Below, one piece after another: positions 56,533 through 64,000 of a stretch of 64,000 bases of DNA. Within the stretch, counting starts at the first letter, position 1; each line of letters begins with the position of its first letter. A program made the position numbers and the translations under genes. The stretch comes from Sweltsa coloradensis (taxonomy: Eukaryota > Arthropoda > Insecta > Plecoptera > Chloroperlidae). The stretch spans positions 372,001-436,000 of the forward strand of contig JAMZAV010000308.1 of assembly GCA_024449915.1 (NCBI GenBank). Direction: 5' to 3'. The notes beneath the pieces are model-generated. The model was not told the DNA's origin, did not search any database, and saw nothing but the letters and a program-made list of their open reading frames with translations.

Positions 56533-59500
56533 AGTAATTTGGAATAATATCGTCCTTGTAAGTGTAACACAACCGGCAGATGATTTATGTGGGTGTCCTT
56601 GACAAGGTGAACTAACGAGACGAAGACAAGGATGCTCTGGCAGTTGTATAACAAGACTAGAAACAATATTCGAAGAAACGATATATTGTAATTTTTGAGT
56701 AATTTGGAATAACAACCTAGAAGTAATAATAATTTATAATTACATCCTTGTGAGTGTAAAAAAACAACCGGCAGATGATTTTATATGAGGGGTCTTGACA
56801 AGGTGACAGGAAACAAAGACAAGGATTGCTCGGGCAGTTGTATACCAAGACTAGAAACACAATATTCGAGAAAAAGGGAAAACGTACATAGGTAATTTTG
56901 AGTAATTTGGAAATAACAAGCCCTAGAAGTAAAAAATAAATTATAATAACCCCTTGTGAGGTAAAAACAAAACCGGGCCAGATGAATTTATGTGGGTGTC
57001 CTTCGAACAAGTTTAAAAGGTAACAAAGACAAGGATGCTCGGGCAGTGGTATTACAAGACTAGAAACATATTCGGAAGAACGATCATGGTTAATTTTGGG
57101 AGTAATTTGAATAAAACAAACCTAGGAAGTTAATAATAATTTTTAAAATTACATCCTTGTGAGTGTAAAACAACCGGCAGCTGATTTATGTGGGTGTTCT
57201 GACAAGGTTCAAAGTAAAAACAAAAGACAAGGGATGCTCGGCGCAATTGTATACCAAGGACTAGAAAACAATATTCGAAGAAAAACCGGAACATTGTAAT
57301 TTTGGAGTATTTGGAATAACAACCGAGAAGTGTAATAAATTAAAATTACATCCTTGTGAGTGGTAAAACAAACGGCAGATGGGATTTATGTGGGTGTCCT
57401 TGGGACAAGGTAAAGTAACAAAAGACAAGGATGCTCGGGGCGTTGGTAACCAAAGGAACTAGAAACAATTATTCGAAAAGAGGGACGATTTTACATTGTG
57501 TAATTTTTGAGTAATTTGGAATAACAACCTAGAAAGTAATAATAATTTATAAATTAAATCCTGTGAGTGTAAAACAAAACCGGGCAGATGATTATGTGGG
57601 TGTCCTTGACAAGGTAAAGTAACCAAAGACCACGGGATGCTCGGGCAGTTGTATACCAAGACTAAGAAAACACAAATTCGAAGAGGGGGACGAACCCATT
57701 GTAATTTTTTGAGTAATTTGAATAACACACCTAGAGTAATTTAATAATTTATAAATTAATCCTTGGGAGTGTAAAACAAACCGGCAGATGATTTATGGGG
57801 TGTCCTTGACAAGGTAAAGTAAACAAAGAACAAGGAGGGATGCCGGGCAGTTGTATAATAGGGATAGACAACAATATTCGAAGAGAGACGATTACATTGT
57901 AATTTTGAGTAATTTGGAATCAAAAAACCACAAAAAACCCTAGAAAAGTAAACATCATAATTTTCTAATTACCATCCTTGGCTGTGAGTGTAAAACAAAA
58001 CCGGCAGATGAGAGTGGGTTTCCTTGACCAAGGTAAAGTAAACAAAGACAAAGGATGCTCGGGCAGTTGTATACCAAGGGGGGCACTAGAAAAACAATAT
58101 TTCGAAGAAACGAACAATTGTAAAATTGTGGAGTTAATTGGAATAAAAACAGCCTAGAAGCTATAATACATTTATAATTCGGCCTTGTGAGTGTCAAAAC
58201 AACCGGCAGATGATTTATGTGGGGTGTCCTTGACAAGGTAAAAGTAACAAAGAAAAGGATGCTCGGGCAGTTTGTATCACCCAAGACTAGAAACAAATAT
58301 TCGAAGAAAACGGATACATTGTTTGTAATTTTGAGTAATTTGGAATAAACAGCTAGAAGTAAAAAATAATTTATAAATTACATCCTGTAAGTGTAAAACA
58401 AGCCGGCAGATGATTTATGTGGGGTCCTGACAAGGTAAGGTAACCAAAGACAAGAGCTGGGGGCAGGGTTGATACCAAGACTAGAAATACAAATATTTAA
58501 AGAAAACGAACATTGGAATTTTTGAGTAATCGGAATAACACAACCAAGAAGGTAATAAATATTTATAATTAACATCCTTGTGAGTGTTACAAAAAAACAG
58601 GCGGCCAGATGAATTTATGTGGTGTGGCCTTGGAACAAGGTGAAGGTTAACCAAAGACAAAGGGATGCTCGGGGCAGTGTACCAAAGGACTTAGAGACAA
58701 TATTCGAAGAGACGGGGGGGGAAAAATTAAACCCCCCCACAAAAAAAATTTTTGGGGTAATTTGAGTAATTTGGAATAACAGCCTAGAAGTAAAAATAAT
58801 TTATAATTACATCCTTGTGAGTGTAAAAACAGCCGGCAGATGACTTTATGTGGGGTTTTGTCCTTGACAAGGTAAAGTAACAAAAGACAATGATGCTTGG
58901 GCCAGTTGTATACAGAATAGAAACAATATTTTAAGAAAAAAAACGATACATTAGTAATTTTTGAGTAATTGGAATAACCAGCCTAGTAGAAGTAAAAAAA
59001 TTATAATTACATTCCTTGTGAGTGTAAAACAACCGGGCAGATGCTATGTGGGTGTCCTTGACCAAAGGTAATAGTAACAAAGGGACAAAGGATGCTCGGG
59101 CAGTTGTATACCAAAAGAAACCTAGAAAAAAACCATATTCGAGAAAACGATACATTGGTTTAATTTTTGAGTAATTTGGAAATAACAACCTAGGAATAAT
59201 AATATTTATAATTACATCCTTGTGAGTGTAAAAACAAAACCGCAGATGTTTAGTGGGGTCCTTGGACAAGGTAAAGGTAACAAGGACAAGGATGCTCGGG
59301 CAGTTGTTACCAAGGGACTAGAGATAATATTCGAGAAAACGATACATTGTAATTTGAGTAATTGGGAAATTAACACCTAGAAGTAATATAATTTAGAGAT
59401 TACATCCTTGTGAGTGTTAAAACAAACCGGGCAGATGATTTATGTGGGTGTCCTGACAAACGGTAAAAGTAACAAAAGACAAGGGATGCTCGGGCAGTGT

Positions 59501-62500
59501 ATTACCAAACTAGAGACAAATAATTCGAAGAACACGATACATTGTAATTTTTGAGTAATTTTGGGAATAAAAAGGCTAAAGTTTAAAAATTTATAATCCA
59601 GGCATTGTGAGTGTAAAAAACAAAACGGCAGATGGATTAGTGGGTCCTTGGACATCGGTTAAAGTAACAAAAAGGGACAAGGATGCTAGGGCAGTTGTAT
59701 TACCCAAGGGACTAGAAAACAATATTCGAAGAAAAAAAACCGAATACATTGTAATTCTGGAGTAATTTTGGGAATAAAACAAGCCTAGAAAGTTACAATA
59801 ATTAAAATTACAGCCTGTGATGTGTAAACAACGGCAGATGATTCTATTGTGGGTGCCTTGTAAACAAAAGTAAAAGTAAACCAATAGGGGGGGGGGGGGG
59901 GGGGGGTGGGGGGTAACCCAAACAAAACAGGGGGTGATGCTCGGCAGTTGTATACCAAGGACTAGAGATAATATTCGACAAGAAACGATACATTGTAATT
60001 TTTGAGTAATTTGAAATAAACAAGTCCTAGAGTATGAATAATTTATAAATTACAGCCTGTCTGAGGTGTAAAAAAACCGGGCAGATGATTAGTGTGTGTT
60101 CTTGGACATTTGCTAAAGTACACAAAGGACAAGGGATGCGCGGGCAGTTGTATTACCAAGGACTAGAAACAATATTTTAAGGAAACGATACATTGTAATT
60201 TTTGAGTAAATTTTGGAAATTAAAAACAAACCTAGAAAGTAATAAATAAAATTTTTTTTTTTTATTTTCAAAAAAAAAAAAATTACATCATTGGAGTTGT
60301 AAAAAACAAACCGCAGGATGATTTATGTGGGTGGCCTTGACAAGGTGAAGTTAAGAGAAAAGACAAAGGATGCTCGGGCAGTTGTATACCCAAGGGATAG
60401 AAAACAAATATTCGAAGAAACGATACATTGTCAAATTTTGAGTTATTGGAATAACAGCTTCTAGAAAGTAAAAATAATTTATAATTACATCATTGTGAAG
60501 TGGTAAAAACAGCCGGCAGTGATGTTATGTGGGTGTCCTTTCTGACAAGGTAAAGAAACAAAGACAATGATGCTCGGGGCAGTTTGTAGACCAAGATAGA
60601 AACAAAATATTTTAAGAAAACGATAACATAGTAATTTTGGAGTTAATTTGGAATAACAGCCTAGAAGTAAAAAATAAATTTATAAGTACCATCCTTGTTG
60701 AGTGTTAAAAACCAACCGGCAGATGATTTATGTTTTTTTTTTTTTTTTTTTTTTGTGTCCTTGACAAGGTAAAAGTAACAAAGAACAAGGATGCTCGGCA
60801 GTTGTATACCAAGTCTAGAAAAACCAAATATTCGAAAGAAAACGAACATTGTAATTTTGAGTAATTTGGAATAAACAACCTAGAAGTTAATAATTAATTT
60901 TAAATACCCTTTGTGAGTGTTAAAAACAACCGCCAGATGGATTTATGGGGGTGTTCCTGACCAGGTTTAAAGTAACCAAAAGGCAAAAGGATGCTCGGGC
61001 AGTTGTATACCAAGGGGGTGGGACTAGATAAAAACAAATATTCGAAGAGGACGATACATTGTATTTTTGAGTAATTTGGAATCAACAAAACCTAGGAAGT
61101 AATAATAATTTAAAATTACACCTGTGAGTGTTAAACAACCGGGCAGCTGATTGTATGTGGGTGTCTGGGACATGGTAAAGTAACAAAGGAATAGGATGGC
61201 TCCGAGCAGTTGTATACCCAAGGACTAGAGACAATTCGAGAAAGAAAACGATTACATTGTTAATTTTTTTGTAGTAATTTGGAATAACAGGCCTAGAAGT
61301 TATATAATTATTAATTACAGCCTATTGTGAGTGTAAAACAAACCGGCAGATGATTATGTGGGTGTCTTTTCCTTGACATGGTTAAATTAACAAAGCAAGG
61401 ATGCTTCGGGCAGTGTATACACAAGACTAGAAACAATATTCGAAGGAAAACGATTTACAGTGTAATTTTTTGAGTAATTTGTGTAATAACAAGACTAGAA
61501 GTTATTAATAATTAATAATTACAGCCTTGTGAGTGTAAAAACAAAACCGGCAGGATGATTATTGTGGTGTCCTTGACAAGGAAAGTAACCAAAGCCAAGG
61601 ATGGCTTCGGGGCACAGGTTGTGATAACAAGGACTAGAGAACAATATTGAAGAGGGACGATACATTGTAAGTTTGGAGTAATTGGCATAAAACAGCATAC
61701 AAGTTTTCTAAAAGAATAAATAATTACATCCTTGTGAGTTGTTAAAAAACAAACCGGCAGATGATATTGTGGGTTGTCCTTGACAAGGTGGACGTAAACA
61801 AGGACAAGGATGCTCGGGCAGTTGTACACCAAGGACTAGAAACCAATATTCGAAGAAAAAACGAACATGTAAATTTTTGGAGGGAATTTGGAATAACAAA
61901 CATAGAAAAGTAATAATAGAATTAAATTAACATCTTGTGAGTGCGAACACAACCTGAGTGATTTTGGGGGTGGCCTTGACAAGGTTGAAGTACTTTAGAC
62001 AAGGATGCTCGGGCAGTTGTATACCAAGACTAAAACAATATTCGAAGAAAAACGAGTTGACATTGTAATTTTTGAGTTAATTTGGAAAACCAACCTAGAA
62101 GTAATAATAATTTTATAAATTAACCAAAAATCCTTGTGCGTGTAAACAACCGGTCAGATGCTTTTATGTGGGGTCTCCTTGACAAGGTAAAGTAAACAAA
62201 AGGGGACAAGGAGCTCGGGCAGTGTATAACCAAGGGACTAGGAAGAAACAAATATCGAAAGAAACGATACATTGTAATTTTTGAGTAATTTGGAATAACA
62301 GCCTAGAAGAGAAGTATAATAATTAGAATTACCCCTTGTGAGTGTAAAACAAACCGGCAGATGATTATGTGGGTTCGTCGTTAACAAGGTAAAGTAACAA
62401 AGACAAAGGATGCTCGGGCAGGTATACCACAGGACTAGAAAACAATTATTTCGAGAAAACCACCCCCCCCCCCGATACATTGTTTAATTTTTGAGTAATT

Positions 62501-64000
62501 GAATAACAACCCTAGAGTAATAATTTAATTATAAATTACATCCTTGTGAGTGTTAAAACAAAACCGGCAGATGATTTTATGTGGGTGTCTTGAACAAGGT
62601 AAAGTAAAACAAAGACCAAGGATGGCTCGTGGCAGTTGTATTACCAAGAACTAGAAAACAATATGCGAACGAGACGATACATTGTAATTTTTGGAGTAAT
62701 TTAGAATAACAAACCTAGAACGTAATAATAATTTAAGAATTACATCCTTGTGAGTGTAACAAACCGGCAGATGAAATTGAGGTGGGTGTCCTTGGACAAG
62801 GGTAAAGTAACAAAAAGGGACAAGGATGCTCGGGCCGTTGTATTACCAAGGGATAGACGATTAATATTCGAAGGGAAACGATACAATTGTAATTTTTGAG
62901 TAATTTGGAATAACAGCCTAGAAGTTATAATAATTTACATAATTAAAGGCCTTGTGAGTGTAAAAAACAACCGGCAGATGATTATGTGGGTGCCTGAATT
63001 GCTAAAGTAACAAAGACAAGGAGGTTTGGGGCAGTGATACCAAGACTAGAACCAATATTCGAGAAACGGATACATTGTAATTTTTTTTGAGTAATTTGGA
63101 ATAACAACCTAAGGAAGTAATAAATAATTTCTAATTACATTTCCTTGTGAGGTGTTAAAACAAACGGCAGGTGATTTATGTGGGGGCCTTGACAAGGTAA
63201 GTAAACAAAAGGAAAAAGGAGCTCGGGGCCAGTTGATACCGAGACTAGAACAATATCGAAGAAAAAACGATACATTTGTTATTTTTGAATAATTTTGAAT
63301 AAACAGCCTAGAACGTTATAAATAATTATTAATTCCAGGGCCTTGGAGTTGTTGAAAAAACAAACCGGCAGATGATTATGTGGGTGTCCCTGACAAGGTA
63401 AAAGTAACCATAAGAACAAGGGATGCTCGGGCAGTTGTATACCAAGACTAGAAAAAACAATATTTCGAAAGAAAAAACGAGACATTGTAATTTTTGAGTA
63501 ATTTGGAATAACAGCCTAGAAGTAAAAAATAAAGTAATTAATTACATTCCCTTGTTGGAGTGTAAAACAACCGGGCAGATGGATATGGGTGTCCTGGGAC
63601 CAAGGTAAGTTACAAAGAACAAGGATGCTCAGGGCAGTTGTATACCAAGGGTACTAGAAACAATAATTCGAAGAAGAGAAAAACGATACATTGTAATTTT
63701 TGAGTAATTTGGAATCACAGCTAGAAAGTAAACATAATTTAATAAAACCATCCTTGTGAGTGTAAAAAACAGCCGGCAGATGATTTATGGGGTGTTCACT
63801 TGGAACAAGGAAAGTAACAAAAGACAAGGATGCTCGCTGTTGTATACCAAAGACTAGAAACAATATTCGAAAGTTTAGAAACGATTACATTGTAATTTTT
63901 TCTTGAGTAATTGGAATAACAACCTAGAGTATCATTAAATTTATAATTAAATCCTTAGTGATGTGAAAAACAAACCGGCAGATGTTTTTGTGGGTTCTTT
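56533..64000 (-). repeat. Satellite array, about 187-bp monomers, runs off the window
   Basis: Each monomer contains, in plus order, TACATCCTTGTGAGTGTAAA, ACCGGCAGATGATTTATG, TGTCCTTGACAAGG, GGATGCTCGGGCAGTTGTAT, CCAAGACTAGAAACAATATT and TTTTGAGTAATTTGGAATAA. The reconstructed unit is about 187 bp, but observed spacing is 195-220 bp because of one- to three-base insertions. I estimate 37-39 monomers here. The orientation is arbitrary. Minus-strand open frames of 60-113 codons are by-products of the repeat. Extreme homopolymers (G near 59887, T near 60733, C near 62462) are scattered at unrelated places. Confidence 0.95.

Noticed and set aside
56415..63863. Many minus-strand open frames in the second satellite
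   Set aside because: All are phases of the same 187-bp unit, joined or broken by indels that look like sequencing error.

Overview
This is a 64-kb piece of an animal nuclear genome, most likely an invertebrate. It is AT-rich, gene-poor and packed with repeats. There is no operon structure and no long open frame. The repeat classes are eukaryotic: tRNA-derived SINEs, Helitron-like elements, a Penelope-like retroelement, satellites and microsatellites. I could not identify the species. The only stretch whose protein I recognise is the C-terminal end of a Penelope-type GIY-YIG retroelement at 34235-34594. The other open frames are short and unrecognised, and most are probably chance.

Layout. 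Positions 1-7.2 kb are AT-rich non-coding DNA with a 26-bp minisatellite at 3799-3891. A 415-bp hairpin element with a 7-bp target duplication lies at 7251-7665. Four full copies of a Helitron/Helentron-like non-autonomous family lie at 14579-15329, 15393-15950, 17363-18135 and 26309-27050, with a worn copy at 28980-29122. A tRNA-derived SINE on the minus strand fills 29132-29560, and loose SINE tails occur at 9387 and 19513. The 30.6-34.9 kb zone has a GGACAGAC microsatellite, a Penelope-like terminal segment with a clear hammerhead-ribozyme fold (30981-31052, minus strand), and a young 481/512-bp inverted repeat made from the end of a Penelope-like element, with (TA)n on both outer sides.

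From about 35.3 to 38.0 kb the DNA turns CpG-rich and carries clustered promoter-like motifs (NRF1-, YY1-, CRE- and nuclear-receptor-like). It is the best candidate for a promoter or 5' end of a real gene, although no exon could be read. At 38662-42400 lies a satellite of 283-291-bp monomers, ten complete, with a partly dimeric higher-order pattern. One monomer is split by a 574-bp Helitron-like element, so the neighbouring monomers give the empty site and fix its boundaries. From 42.5 to 56.5 kb the DNA is mostly unannotatable, with a tRNA-like promoter at 52604-52660 and a few weak open frames. The last 7.5 kb (56533-64000) is a second satellite of about 187-bp monomers that runs off the window; its dense single-base insertions and homopolymer runs look like uncorrected long-read error rather than biology.

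No set of genes working together can be read. The window's story is about mobile and satellite DNA: how elements insert, invert and amplify, and where the assembly can be trusted.
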